From Acidobacteriota bacterium (GTDB lineage Bacteria > Acidobacteriota > Thermoanaerobaculia > Multivoradales > JAGPDF01): a DNA stretch of 64,000 nucleotides. How positions within the stretch are numbered: position 1 is the first letter of the stretch; the number at the start of each line of letters is the position of its first letter. Of this stretch, positions 1-8,070 are shown one piece after another. The DNA lies in the NCBI GenBank assembly GCA_014584695.1, contig JACTMI010000006.1:124001-188000 (forward strand), given 5' to 3'. A program made the translations under genes and the position numbers. Under the pieces are notes generated by a model, which was given only the letters and a program-made list of their open reading frames with translations, was not told the origin of the DNA and ran no database searches.

Positions 1-847
1 AGTTCAACGGGCCGGCGGGCATCCGGTCCAGGCACTGGCGCAGGATCCCGATCGACTCGGGGATCTCGAGCAGCCGGACCACCGCCTTGGCGAAGACGTC
101 GCCCTCCGGCCGCAGGATCACCCGCCAATCGAGCTCCGCGTAGGCGGCGTAAGGTTCGTCCCGGCGCACGTCGGTCGCGAGCCCCGAGGCGCGGGCGGTC
201 GGACCCACGACGCCGAAGTCGAGCGCGGCCGCGGGGGAGAGCACGCCGACGCCCTTCAGGCGCGCGGCGAGCACCGGGTCGTCGAGCACGGCCGCGGTCA
301 GCCGCGCCGTCTGCCCTTCGAGCTCGTCGAGCATCCGGCGCACCGCCGGGAAGTACTCCTCGGGGAGGTCGCGGCGCACGCCGCCGACCATGGGCAGAGC
401 CGAGTTCTGCCGGTGCCCGGTCAGCATCTCGAAGGCGTCGCAGACCGGCTCGCGGTACTTCCAGGCCCACATGAACACCGTGTTGTAGCCGATGAAGTGG
501 CCGGCCAGGCCGACCCAGAGCAGGTGGCTGTGCAGCCGCTCGAGCTCGCCGAGGATCGTCCGGATGTAGGCGGCGCGCGGTGGAATCTCGACCCCGAGCA
601 GGTCCTCGACGGCGTTGCAGAAGCAGACGCTGTGGGTCACCGAGCAGATGCCGCAGATGCGCTCGAGCAGGATCGGCACCATGTCGTAGGTGCGCTCCTG
701 CGCCAACCGCTCGAGGCCCTTGTGGATGTAGTCCATCCGCGCCTCGATCGCCACCACGCGCTCGCCCTCCACGGTCAGCGAGAACCCCACCGGCTCCTCG
801 AGCAGTGGGTGGAAAGGCCCGATCTGGATGACCTTACGATCGCTCAC
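1..847 (-). CDS. Group 4 [NiFe] hydrogenase large subunit, NuoD-like (partial)
   Basis: Catalytic [NiFe] subunit of a membrane-bound hydrogenase related to complex I subunit NuoD (Ech/Hyc/Hyf type). The visible N-terminal ~280 residues contain ERICGICSVTHS, the CxxC L1 ligand pair that binds the NiFe centre and is absent from true NuoD, near residue 60. The C-terminal DPCxxC ligand pair lies beyond the left edge, so an intact site cannot be confirmed. I chose the GTG start at 847 because it overlaps the end of the upstream NuoC-like gene by 14 nt, as elsewhere in this operon. In E. coli HycE the NuoC and NuoD parts are fused; here they are separate. The reaction would be reversible proton/H2 conversion on the cytoplasmic face of the membrane. 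An antiporter-like NuoL/M subunit is not in the window and may lie further left. Confidence 0.88.
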   Translation of the reverse strand, partial: MSDRKVIQIGPFHPLLEEPVGFSLTVEGERVVAIEARMDYIHKGLERLAQERTYDMVPILLERICGICSVTHSVCFCNAVEDLLGVEIPPRAAYIRTILGELERLHSHLLWVGLAGHFIGYNTVFMWAWKYREPVCDAFEMLTGHRQNSALPMVGGVRRDLPEEYFPAVRRMLDELEGQTARLTAAVLDDPVLAARLKGVGVLSPAAALDFGVVGPTARASGLATDVRRDEPYAAYAELDWRVILRPEGDVFAKAVVRLLEIPESIGILRQCLDRMPAGPLN

Positions 848-1304
848 CGGAGCGCTCCTCGAATCGCTCGGGGTCGAAATCGCGCCGCAGCGGCAGCACG
901 TCCGCCATGGCTTCCGCCTTCAGCAGTCGGCGCGCGTCCGGGTGGCCGTCGAACGACACGCCGAGCAGGTCGTGGATCTCCCGCTCGATCCAATCCGCGG
1001 CCGCGGTCAGGGCGGCGAGGCTCGGCGCGCGCGGGTCGGGTTTGGCGAGCAGGACCTTGAGCGTGACGACCAGCGGCGATCCGTTGACCGTGAAGTGGTG
1101 GAAGAGCCCGACGCCATCGCGCAGGTCGATGCCGGTGCTGGTCGCGAGCCGGCTCTCCGGGAGATTCGCCAGCAGCCAGGAAGCGACCTCGGGCAGGTCG
1201 GCGGCGTCGAGGCGGACGTAAACCCGCTTGGCCGAGCGGGCGGCCGCCTCGACGCGGTCGCCGAAGGCCTCGCGGAGCGCGGGCAGGAAGGTGTCGGCGT
1301 CCAT
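834..1304 (-). CDS. Hydrogenase NuoC-like (complex I 30 kDa-like) subunit
   Basis: A 156-residue protein of the complex I 30-kDa/NuoC family, which docks on the hydrogenase large subunit. Diagnostic features are IDLRDGVGLFHHF near the middle and, toward the C terminus, DWIEREIHDLLGVSF followed by DGHPDARRLL, the family's ERE..DL.G..F.GHP signature. The ATG at 1304 overlaps the TGA of the small-subunit gene by one base, giving tight translational coupling. It forms one transcription unit with the small subunit upstream and the large subunit downstream. No catalytic role is expected; it is structural and helps assembly. Confidence 0.88.
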   Translation of the reverse strand: MDADTFLPALREAFGDRVEAAARSAKRVYVRLDAADLPEVASWLLANLPESRLATSTGIDLRDGVGLFHHFTVNGSPLVVTLKVLLAKPDPRAPSLAALTAAADWIEREIHDLLGVSFDGHPDARRLLKAEAMADVLPLRRDFDPERFEERSGERS

Positions 1305-1744
1305 CAGAGCTCTCCCAACAGCTTGACCAGGCCGGCGATGATCGTCTCGGGCTTGGGCGGGCAGCCCGGCACGTAGACGAGCTTCGCCTCCGGGTCGACT
1401 TCGCGGATCACGCGGTCCGCCGGGCCCGCGACGCCGTAAGCGTCGCGGTAGGCGCCCATGCTGCAAGCGCAGACTCCGACCAGGAGCGCGGCGCGCGGCC
1501 GCGGCATCTCCAGCCACGCCTCCTGGAGCGGCGCTCGGCAGGCGCGCGAGACCGGGCCGGAGACCAGCAGGATGTCGGCGTGGCGGGGGCTCCCCACCAG
1601 GCGGACGCCGAAGCGCTCGACGTCGAAGCGCGGCGTCAGGCAGTCGGCGATCTCGATGTCGCAGTTGTTGCATCCCGACGTGCCGACGTGGAAGACCCAG
1701 GGGCTCTTGCGCAGCGCGCGATCGAAGAGCGAGGTCGCGGGCAT
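1304..1744 (-). CDS. [NiFe] hydrogenase small subunit, NuoB-like
   Basis: A 146-residue electron-transfer subunit carrying the proximal [4Fe-4S] cluster, homologous to NuoB/EchC/HyfI. The four expected cysteine positions are visible: GCNNCDIE near residue 25, GVCACSMG near 92, and PGCPPKPE near 130. Length matches the short group 4 small subunits. The ATG at 1744 lies two bases after the stop of the membrane subunit gene. It passes electrons between the large subunit and the ferredoxin-like and NAD(P)H modules encoded upstream. The CxxC plus later Cys arrangement, together with the CxxC in the large subunit, argues for hydrogenase rather than complex I. Confidence 0.9.
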   Translation of the reverse strand: MPATSLFDRALRKSPWVFHVGTSGCNNCDIEIADCLTPRFDVERFGVRLVGSPRHADILLVSGPVSRACRAPLQEAWLEMPRPRAALLVGVCACSMGAYRDAYGVAGPADRVIREVDPEAKLVYVPGCPPKPETIIAGLVKLLGEL

Positions 1745-1746
1745 GG

Positions 1747-2715
1747 TCACCACCCCAGCCGCGCCAGCGCCAGCGCCAGGATCGCGACCGCCGTCGCCGG
1801 GCCCCAGAAGAAGCGCAGCGCCTGGTCGATCCGCACGCGTGGATTGGTATTGCGGATCAGCACGAAGAGGGTCACCAGGGCCAGCACTTTGGCGCCGAAG
1901 GTCGCGACGCCTCCGGGCGACCGCTCGACGCCCCCCCACAGGACGGTCACCAGCAGCACCGGCAGCGTGGCGAGCTGGACGGCCTGGGTCAGCTTGAACA
2001 TCGCGAGCGGCGGGCCGCTGTACTCGAGCAGCGCCCCCTCGGCGAGCTCGGTGTCCGCCTCGGCCAGGTCGAAAGGCACGAGGCCGAGCTTGGCCTGGCA
2101 GCAGATCAGGGCGACGAGCAGCGCGAGCAGGCCCGAAGGGCGGTAGACGGCTTCGCCGGCGAGCTCCTGGAAGCGCACCAGGCCCTCGAGCGAGAGCGTC
2201 GCGGCCGCAACTTGCCGCCCCTCGACCAGGCGCTGCTGGAAGACCGGAACGAGCAGCGCCATCAGCAGCGGCAGCTCGTAGCCCAGGATGAGCTTCATCT
2301 CGCGCGACGCGCCGGCCGCCGCCAGGGGGTTGCCCGAAGCGGCGCCGCCCAGCACCACCGCGAGGCCCGGAATCGCGAGCAGATAGAAGACGACGACGAG
2401 GTCCCCGAGCGCGCCGCCCGGCAGGCCGAGCGCGGCGTGCCAGACCAGCGTGGCGGCGAGCAGCGCGGCGGCGCAGGCGACGAAGGGCAGGACCAGGAAC
2501 CCCGTCCACGCCGGCTGCGGGACGATGACCTCCTTGCCGAGCAGCTTGACGACGTCCCAGAACGGCTGGCCGGGGGGTGGACCCTGGCGCCACTGCACCA
2601 GCGCGCCGACCTTGCGGTCGACCCACGACAGCGCGAGCCCGAGCGCGAGCGTGAACGCCGCCCCGGGGAACACCAGGTAGAAAAAGAGCCACTCGCCGAG
2701 CCGTTCGATCTCCAT
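1747..2715 (-). CDS. Hydrogenase membrane subunit, NuoH/HyfC-like
   Basis: A 322-residue multi-spanning membrane protein, with about eight hydrophobic segments, of the NuoH/EchB/HyfC family that anchors the hydrogenase to the membrane. It contains LSWVDRKVGALVQWRQGPPP in the first cytoplasmic loop (family RK....QWR.GP) and LVPFDLAEADTELAEGALLE, the acidic loop typical of NuoH where the quinone or proton path lies. The ATG at 2715 is preceded by purine-rich GGAG-containing sequence. It is the only ion-translocating-type subunit visible, so any ion pumping depends on subunits outside the window. Confidence 0.88.
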   Translation of the reverse strand: MEIERLGEWLFFYLVFPGAAFTLALGLALSWVDRKVGALVQWRQGPPPGQPFWDVVKLLGKEVIVPQPAWTGFLVLPFVACAAALLAATLVWHAALGLPGGALGDLVVVFYLLAIPGLAVVLGGAASGNPLAAAGASREMKLILGYELPLLMALLVPVFQQRLVEGRQVAAATLSLEGLVRFQELAGEAVYRPSGLLALLVALICCQAKLGLVPFDLAEADTELAEGALLEYSGPPLAMFKLTQAVQLATLPVLLVTVLWGGVERSPGGVATFGAKVLALVTLFVLIRNTNPRVRIDQALRFFWGPATAVAILALALARLGW

Positions 2716-2787
2716 CTCCGTCTCGCCTTGCTCCTCTCCGCCGACTCCTCCTCGCTTGCGACCTACCCCGCGCCCGGACCCGGGCGC

Positions 2788-3471
2788 TCACGAGAAGCGC
2801 AAGCGCATCTCCTCCAGCGCGCGCAGGTTCTCGGCCGACTTGCGGTCCTCCGGGTTGAGCGCGACCGCCGCGCGGAACGCGGCCAGCGCCTCGTCGAGAT
2901 TGCCCTTCCGGAACTGCGCGACGCCGCTGTGGTAGTGCGCCCCCTGCGAGCGCGGGTTGCGCTCGAGCACCTTGCCGAAGGCGGTGAGCATCAGATCGCT
3001 GTCGCATTTCTGCGCCGCCGCCGTGCCCAGGTGGTACCAGGCGATGGTGAAGCCGGGACTCACCTCGAGCAGGGCGTGGAAGGCGTCGATCGCGCGCTCG
3101 AGGTCGCCCCGGTGGTAGTGGGCGAGACCGAGCCAGTAGCGCGCCGTCACCCAGCCCGGATCGAGCTCGACCACGCGCTCGAAGCAGCGGATCGCCTCCT
3201 GGATGCGCGCCGAACGGTAGCAGGCGAGACCCCGGCCGTAGTGCCCGCCGGGCAGGTCCGGGCGGCGCGCGAGCACCCGCTCGAAGCAGCGGAGCGCCTC
3301 GTCGAGGTCGCCGGCGTCGTTGTAGAGATTGCCGACGTGGAGGAGGATCTCGGTGCGCTCGTCGAGGCGAAGCGCCGCCTCGTAGGTCGCGATCGCCTCT
3401 CGCACGTCCCCGGCGCGCTCGAGGAGGCCGGCGCGCTCGATCAACTCCTGGGCCAACGCAGCGTCACTCAT
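2788..3471 (-). CDS. TPR-repeat protein within the hydrogenase operon
   Basis: A 227-residue soluble protein made almost wholly of tetratricopeptide repeats. About six 34-residue units follow the pattern W/L-G/A-Y-F-A-P, for example the segments ending in ALRLDE, VLARRPDLPG, VVELDPGW, LLEVSPGF, VLERNPR and AVALNPED. There is no signal peptide or membrane segment, so it is probably cytoplasmic. The ATG at 3471 lies two bases after the TGA of the ferredoxin-like gene, so it is translated as part of the operon. TPR proteins are not a standard hydrogenase component. An assembly or scaffolding role for the iron-sulfur subunits is inference from position only. Confidence 0.85.
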   Translation of the reverse strand: MSDAALAQELIERAGLLERAGDVREAIATYEAALRLDERTEILLHVGNLYNDAGDLDEALRCFERVLARRPDLPGGHYGRGLACYRSARIQEAIRCFERVVELDPGWVTARYWLGLAHYHRGDLERAIDAFHALLEVSPGFTIAWYHLGTAAAQKCDSDLMLTAFGKVLERNPRSQGAHYHSGVAQFRKGNLDEALAAFRAAVALNPEDRKSAENLRALEEMRLRFS

Positions 3472-3473
3472 GG

Positions 3474-3974
3474 TCAAGCCCTCCGCACGATGGCGCGGGA
3501 TTGGATGCGGCCGCCGACGTACTCCGGCGCGCCTGCGCTCGGCTCGAGCTCGACGAAGGAGAGCGCGCCCGAAGAGCAGCTCGCCACGCAGCGCGGGATG
3601 CCGCCCGCGACCACGCGGTCGACGCACAGGTCGCACTTGGGCGCCACGTGACGCTTGAGCTCGTCCGGGATGACACCGAACGGGCAGGCGATCGAGCAGG
3701 TGTGGCAGCCGATGCAGAGCAGCTCCGAGCGGCGCACGAAACCGGAGGCGTCGCGGTAGAGCGCCCCGGTCGGACAGGCCGCGGCGCAGGCCGGCCGTTC
3801 GCAATGGCGGCAGTGGATGGGCAGGATCGCCACGTCGGCGACCACCCCGGGAACGAGGTTGGTCTGGTCGTGATGTCCCACGTGGCAGGCGGCGCCGCAG
3901 GCGCGGCAGCCCGTGCAGCGATCGAGGTCGAGCACGATTCGCCGGGTGACGACGCGCGGGAGGACCTCAGGCAC
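3474..3974 (-). CDS. Four-cluster [4Fe-4S] ferredoxin-like electron-transfer subunit (HycB/CooF type)
   Basis: A 166-residue polyferredoxin of the HycB/HydN/CooF/DmsB family. Four cysteine groups are visible: CTGCRACGAAC near residue 20, CRHCERPACAAACP near 55, CIGCHTCSIACP near 87, and CDLC with the later CVASC near 114-132. This is enough for four [4Fe-4S] clusters that wire the molybdopterin-fold subunit to the hydrogenase small subunit. It starts at GTG 3974 and overlaps the upstream gene by 8 nt. There is no signal peptide or Tat motif, so it faces the cytoplasm. Confidence 0.9.
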   Translation of the reverse strand: MPEVLPRVVTRRIVLDLDRCTGCRACGAACHVGHHDQTNLVPGVVADVAILPIHCRHCERPACAAACPTGALYRDASGFVRRSELLCIGCHTCSIACPFGVIPDELKRHVAPKCDLCVDRVVAGGIPRCVASCSSGALSFVELEPSAGAPEYVGGRIQSRAIVRRA

Positions 3975-5817
3975 GCTCGACCTCCGTCACTCGCTCGAGC
4001 GAGACGCGATCGGGCCGCAGGTCGAGGCAGCGCACGGTCGACTCCCGCCGCCAACGCAGCAGGCCCCGCACCGCGGGATCGCGATGCGGCACCGTCACGA
4101 TGCCCTCGGGCAGGCTGGCGTCGAGCCGCACCCGCAGCTCCGCCTGACCCCAGTTGCTGCGCACCCGCACGCGGTCGCCCGCGCGCACGCCGAGGGCGCC
4201 GGCGTGCGCCGTCGAGAGGCGCAGCAGCGGCTCGGGATGGGCATAGCGCGCCCACGAGAGCTGGCCGGTGAGCGCGCCCTCGGCGGCGTTGGTCGCCGAG
4301 GCCTCGGCCAGCAGCAGGTGCGTGCCGGGCTCGCATGCCCCCGCTTCGCGCGTCTCGGCAGCCAGGAAGAGATCGAGCTCGCGGCAAAAGCCGTCGACGG
4401 CGTCCGGTCGCTCGCGCGCCCGCGCCGCGGCCAGGGGCGCCGCCGGCGCGACCGCCGACATCGCCGCATCGAGGGCCTCGAGGATGGCGAGATCGGGGCG
4501 CGCCCGGCCGGGCGGCGCGAGCACGGCGGCGAGCCGGGACGGCCCGCCGAACGCGCCCGTCACGCTGCCGCTCTTCTCGCCGAAGACCGCGCTCGGCAGC
4601 ACGACGTGAGCGGCGCGGGCGGTGAGCCCTGGCAGCGGGGCGGTCACGGCGAGCAGCGCCGCCGTGCGCGCCGCCTGACCAGCGACCAGGCCCGGAAAGG
4701 CGGCGACCGGATCGGCGCCGAAGACGAGCAGCGCCTGGATGTCGCCGGTGACCGTGGCCTCGAGCAGCTCGGGCGTGGTGTAGCCGGCGCCCCCCGCGTA
4801 TCCGGCGCGGGCGAGCTCGGCGCGGATGCCGTGGGAGTTGGCGCCCTCGAGCATGGCGAGGAAGCGGGCCCCGACCGCTTCGGCGAGCAGGGCGGCCAGC
4901 CCGGAGACGAGGTCGAGGCGCGCCGTCGCGCCCAACTGTCCCGCGAGCAGCACGCCGGCGGACGGACCGGCGGCGAGCGCCCGCACCACCGCTGCCGCCG
5001 ACGCCTGGGCGAGGCCGGAGCGCCGCTCGAGCTCGCCGTGCGTGAAGCGCGCGAGGTGAGCGCGCGCGGCGTCGGCCCAGGCCGGGCCGCCAGGCCCGGC
5101 CGCTTCGAGGGCGAGCGCCAGCATCAGCGCGAGCGCCGGCGCCTCGCCGGTGGCGACGCACGGCAGCGCCGGCCGTCCGAACCAGGCCGTCTTCGTCCGG
5201 TTCGGGGCGAGCACCGCGACCGTATTGCGACGGCTCCGGTAGCGCGCGTCGAGCACCGGCTTGGCCGCGCACGGCGCCAGCGTCAGCAGGTCACCGACCA
5301 CCAGCAGCGCGTCCATCGTGTCGAGCTGCTCGACGCTCTCGACCCTCGCGGGCCGGGCCGCCGAGTAGGCGATGCCGCTCAGCACCGCGTGATCCCCGGG
5401 CTCGCAGAGATCGACGTGCGCGGTGCCGAGAGAGCGCGCGAGCCGCAGCGCGGCGGCCGTCTCCTCCAGGGTGAGCTGCGGCCCCAGCAGCATGCCGATG
5501 CTGCCGCCACCGTGGGCGGCGCGGATCCGGTCGAGCTGCGCGACGACGAAGCTCAACGCCTCGTCCCAGCCCGCCGGGCGCGTGCGGCCGTCTTCGCTGA
5601 GCAGCGGCGATTCGAGCCTGCGGGGGTGGGTCATCAGCTCGAGCGACATGTTCCCCTTGGCGCACAGCGAACCGCGATTGGGTCCGGCGCCGTCGAGGTC
5701 GTAATCGAGCGTCGGGGCAGCGGCCTCGCCGAGCAACGAGGCGGTCTCGTCCCGTCGCAAGCGCCAGGTGCAACCCATGGCGCAGAACGGACAGATCGAA
5801 ACGGCCGCGTGGGTCAT
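3967..5817 (-). CDS. Molybdopterin oxidoreductase-fold subunit, NuoG-like, lacking formate dehydrogenase catalytic residues
   Basis: A 616-residue protein of the molybdopterin oxidoreductase superfamily (FdhF/NuoG). The N terminus CPFCAMGCTWRL plus GSLCAKGN gives the C-x2-C-x3-C...C [4Fe-4S] motif. The C-terminal ~120 residues form the MoCo dinucleotide-binding beta-barrel (VRAGDRVRVRSNWG). Where formate dehydrogenases have a Sec/Cys ligand in V(U/C)H, this protein reads EPGDHAV, i.e. Asp. Where they have the catalytic Arg in VRGQNN, it reads LEGANSHG, which resembles NuoG. There is no in-frame UGA. Formate oxidation is therefore not supported; an electron-conducting or structural NuoG-like role, or an Asp-liganded enzyme with another substrate, is possible. 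It starts 4 nt after the HydG-like gene and overlaps the ferredoxin gene. Confidence 0.82.
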   Translation of the reverse strand: MTHAAVSICPFCAMGCTWRLRRDETASLLGEAAAPTLDYDLDGAGPNRGSLCAKGNMSLELMTHPRRLESPLLSEDGRTRPAGWDEALSFVVAQLDRIRAAHGGGSIGMLLGPQLTLEETAAALRLARSLGTAHVDLCEPGDHAVLSGIAYSAARPARVESVEQLDTMDALLVVGDLLTLAPCAAKPVLDARYRSRRNTVAVLAPNRTKTAWFGRPALPCVATGEAPALALMLALALEAAGPGGPAWADAARAHLARFTHGELERRSGLAQASAAAVVRALAAGPSAGVLLAGQLGATARLDLVSGLAALLAEAVGARFLAMLEGANSHGIRAELARAGYAGGAGYTTPELLEATVTGDIQALLVFGADPVAAFPGLVAGQAARTAALLAVTAPLPGLTARAAHVVLPSAVFGEKSGSVTGAFGGPSRLAAVLAPPGRARPDLAILEALDAAMSAVAPAAPLAAARARERPDAVDGFCRELDLFLAAETREAGACEPGTHLLLAEASATNAAEGALTGQLSWARYAHPEPLLRLSTAHAGALGVRAGDRVRVRSNWGQAELRVRLDASLPEGIVTVPHRDPAVRGLLRWRRESTVRCLDLRPDRVSLERVTEVERA

Positions 5818-5821
5818 GTCG

Positions 5822-6637
5822 TCAGCCCAGGGCGTAAGGGATGTCCCGCACTTCGGCGTAGCTGAGGTCGGGGCCGTCCTTGCACAGATAGAGGGAGCCG
5901 ACGTTGCAGCGGCCGCAGATGCCCATGCCGCAGGTCATGTTGCGGTTCATCGACAGGTAGACGCGCTCGGGCCGAAAGCCGACGTCGACCAGCTTGCGAG
6001 CCACGAACCGGAGCATGATCTCCGGCCCGCAGCAGACGGCGTAGGCCTCCGACACGTCGACATCGAGGCCGTCGAGGAGCGTGGTCACCAGCCCGACGCG
6101 CCCTGGCCAGCCGGCGGCCGGCCGGTCGATCGTCGGCGTGAAGTCGACGGCCTCCTGCGCCGCCCAAGACGCATACTGGCGCTGGAAGCAGAGCTCGTGC
6201 GGCTCGCGGGCGCCGTACTTGATCGAGACCCGGCGCGCCAAACCGGGCCGCTCGAACAGGGTGTAGAGCAGGGAGCGCAGCGGCGCCAGCCCGACGCCGC
6301 CGCCGACCACCACCACTTCGTGCCCGGCGAGCTTCGCCAGCGGATAGCCCCGGCCGAAGGGGCCCCGCACGCCGATCACGGCGCCCGGCTCGAGCTCGTG
6401 CAGCGCGGCGGTGACGCGGCCGGCGGCGAGGACGGTCACCTCCAGCCGCTCCGGCTCGGAGGGCGAGGACGAGGGGGTGAACGGCGCCTCGCCGACTCCC
6501 GGCAGGTAAAGCTGCACGAACTGCCCGGCCCGGAACGGCAGCGGCTCGGCCGGGCGCAGGACGAAGGTCTTGATCGTCGGCGTCTCGACGATCACCTCTT
6601 CGAGGCGGGCGGGCCCTGGAGCGAGGTCGTTGCGCAC
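5822..6637 (-). CDS. FAD/NAD(P)-binding diaphorase subunit, HydG/AsrB/PyrK-like
   Basis: A 271-residue ferredoxin-reductase-fold protein. An N-terminal FAD-binding barrel (RAGQFVQLYLPG, EAPFTPSS) is followed by an NAD(P)-binding Rossmann part with GGGVGLAPLRSL near residue 113. The C-terminal CGMGICGRCNVG...C is a [2Fe-2S] motif as in PyrK and sulfhydrogenase gamma (HydG). It would transfer electrons between NAD(P)H and the iron-sulfur chain. The start is GTG 6637, one base from the stop of the HydB-like gene. HydB+HydG pairs form the NAD(P)H module of archaeal sulfhydrogenases and of anaerobic sulfite reductase AsrAB, which supports a pyridine-nucleotide-linked hydrogenase here. Confidence 0.88.
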   Translation of the reverse strand: MRNDLAPGPARLEEVIVETPTIKTFVLRPAEPLPFRAGQFVQLYLPGVGEAPFTPSSSPSEPERLEVTVLAAGRVTAALHELEPGAVIGVRGPFGRGYPLAKLAGHEVVVVGGGVGLAPLRSLLYTLFERPGLARRVSIKYGAREPHELCFQRQYASWAAQEAVDFTPTIDRPAAGWPGRVGLVTTLLDGLDVDVSEAYAVCCGPEIMLRFVARKLVDVGFRPERVYLSMNRNMTCGMGICGRCNVGSLYLCKDGPDLSYAEVRDIPYALG

Positions 6638-6638
6638 G

Positions 6639-7688
6639 TCAGTCGAGCTCGCGTTCGATCTCGCTCGGGATCCACCGCCGCTCGAGCGTGTGCAGGCATT
6701 CGCGCTTGTCGATGCGGCCCATGCAGGCCTCGATGCAGCGGCCGCAGCCGGAGCAGGCGGTCATGCCCCAGTTGCGGGGGAAGGTGACGAACTTGTGCTC
6801 GTAGTGGTTGCGGAAGCGCTCGGTGAGCTGCAGGCGGGGGGTCAGCCCGCCCGCCATGCGGGCGTGGCCGGCGCTGAAGCAGGAATCCCAGAGGCGGCAG
6901 CGCACGGCGCCGTCGCCTTCGGGCAGGTCGTGGAGGAGGAAGCAGTGGCAGGTCGGGCAGACCAGGTTGCAGGCGTTGCACTCGACACAGGTGGCGGCGA
7001 GCTCGGCCCAGATGCGCGTCCGTTCGTGCTTGGCCACACTTCGCTCGAACGGATCGCGCACCGGGAAGCGCTCGTTCTGCCGCCGCACCCGCTGGGCGAG
7101 CTCGAGGCGCGCGCGTTCCCGGAGCTCGACCGCGCCGGCCGGTGCCGCCTCGAACAGGCCGACGTGATCGGCCACCAGGCGCGCCCCCCGCTCCGAGCCG
7201 ACCTCGACCAGGTAGCCGCCCTCCACCGGGCTCAAGCAGAGGTCGAAGAGGTCCGTCGGATGGGGCAGGTCGCCCAGCATCGTGCAGAAACAGGAGTCCG
7301 CGCAGTCCGTGCAGTCCCCCGCCACGATCAGCGTGCTGGCGCGCGCCGCGCACCAGGCGGGCTCGCGGAAGTCGTGATCGCGCAGCACCCGGTCGAGACA
7401 GGCGACCGCCTTGAGGTCGCAGGCCTTGGCGCCGAACAGGGCGCGCGGGCGCGCCGGTGTCTCGGCGAACTCGCGCGGCCAGCGCGCGACGACCTGGCCG
7501 GGCGGGAACCAGATCGACTTGAGCGGCTCCGGCAGACGGAAGGGGTTCCAGGGCACCTCGCCGCGACCCGCCGGCGCCCACCGCCCGAGCATCCACCGCT
7601 CGCCGTCGCGGCGTGGCAGGAAGACGTCGTGGGTCTCGGCGAGCGAGCTCGCGAGCTGAGCGAGCGCGGCGGTGGCGAGGAATCTCAT
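6639..7688 (-). CDS. Iron-sulfur subunit, HydB/AsrA-like (sulfhydrogenase beta type)
   Basis: First gene of the hydrogenase operon; 349 residues. It is related to sulfhydrogenase beta HydB and anaerobic sulfite reductase subunit A. It carries a mid-protein Cys group (GDCTDCADSCFCTMLG near residue 128) and two C-terminal ferredoxin-type groups, CVECNACNLVCPTC near 238 and CSGCGRCIEACMG near 320. It would pass electrons between the flavin subunit and the polyferredoxin. I chose ATG 7688 over GTG 7694 because a GAGGG sequence sits nine bases before it. Upstream is a non-coding stretch to the divergently unrelated ABC operon. Confidence 0.85.
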   Translation of the reverse strand: MRFLATAALAQLASSLAETHDVFLPRRDGERWMLGRWAPAGRGEVPWNPFRLPEPLKSIWFPPGQVVARWPREFAETPARPRALFGAKACDLKAVACLDRVLRDHDFREPAWCAARASTLIVAGDCTDCADSCFCTMLGDLPHPTDLFDLCLSPVEGGYLVEVGSERGARLVADHVGLFEAAPAGAVELRERARLELAQRVRRQNERFPVRDPFERSVAKHERTRIWAELAATCVECNACNLVCPTCHCFLLHDLPEGDGAVRCRLWDSCFSAGHARMAGGLTPRLQLTERFRNHYEHKFVTFPRNWGMTACSGCGRCIEACMGRIDKRECLHTLERRWIPSEIERELD

Positions 7689-8070
7689 CGCCACTCGCCC
7701 TCAGCGCTGCCACCCGGGCGCCAGGTGGTCGCGCGGGTTCGGAGCGGGGAAGGCGACGAAGGCTCCCGCCCCGCCCGCTCCGGGATCCGGAGGGGTACGA
7801 GACCTCGATCGCGCTCGCCCTGCGTGGAGCAAGCCAACGACCACCTCGGGAAACTGCAGCCGGCCCGCGCCAGATGGCGCCACGCCCGAGCAGTGCGATG
7901 CTAACTCGCGCTTCCGCGCGGCGACCCGTCACGACGGGTGGGACAGGACGGTCCGGCGCGGGAGCCGGCACGACCGGTCTCCGCGCGCCCTCGCCAGCGG
8001 GCGCGGGCGCTTCGCGGCCGCGCCCGCCCCACCCGCGGGGGTGGGAAAGTCCCGGCCGCGCTCGCGACCT
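7689..8070. other. Intergenic region upstream of the hydrogenase operon
   Basis: About 380 bases without a convincing gene. A minus-strand 60-codon frame at 7701-7883 has no ribosome binding site and a biased low-complexity composition. A TAGCAT hexamer on the minus strand (7898-7903) resembles the -10 elements seen before other genes here, but no clear -35 lies 16-18 bases from it. Short GC-rich inverted repeats occur near 8000-8060, after the ABC permease stop. No clear regulatory site could be recognised. Confidence 0.5.

Noticed and set aside
3967-5817. Formate dehydrogenase with selenocysteine
   Set aside because: There is no in-frame TGA and the Sec/Cys position is Asp, so a formate hydrogenlyase call is not supported.
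7701-7883. 60-codon minus-strand frame upstream of the hydrogenase operon
   Set aside because: It has no ribosome binding site, biased Arg/Pro/Ala composition and no recognised motif.
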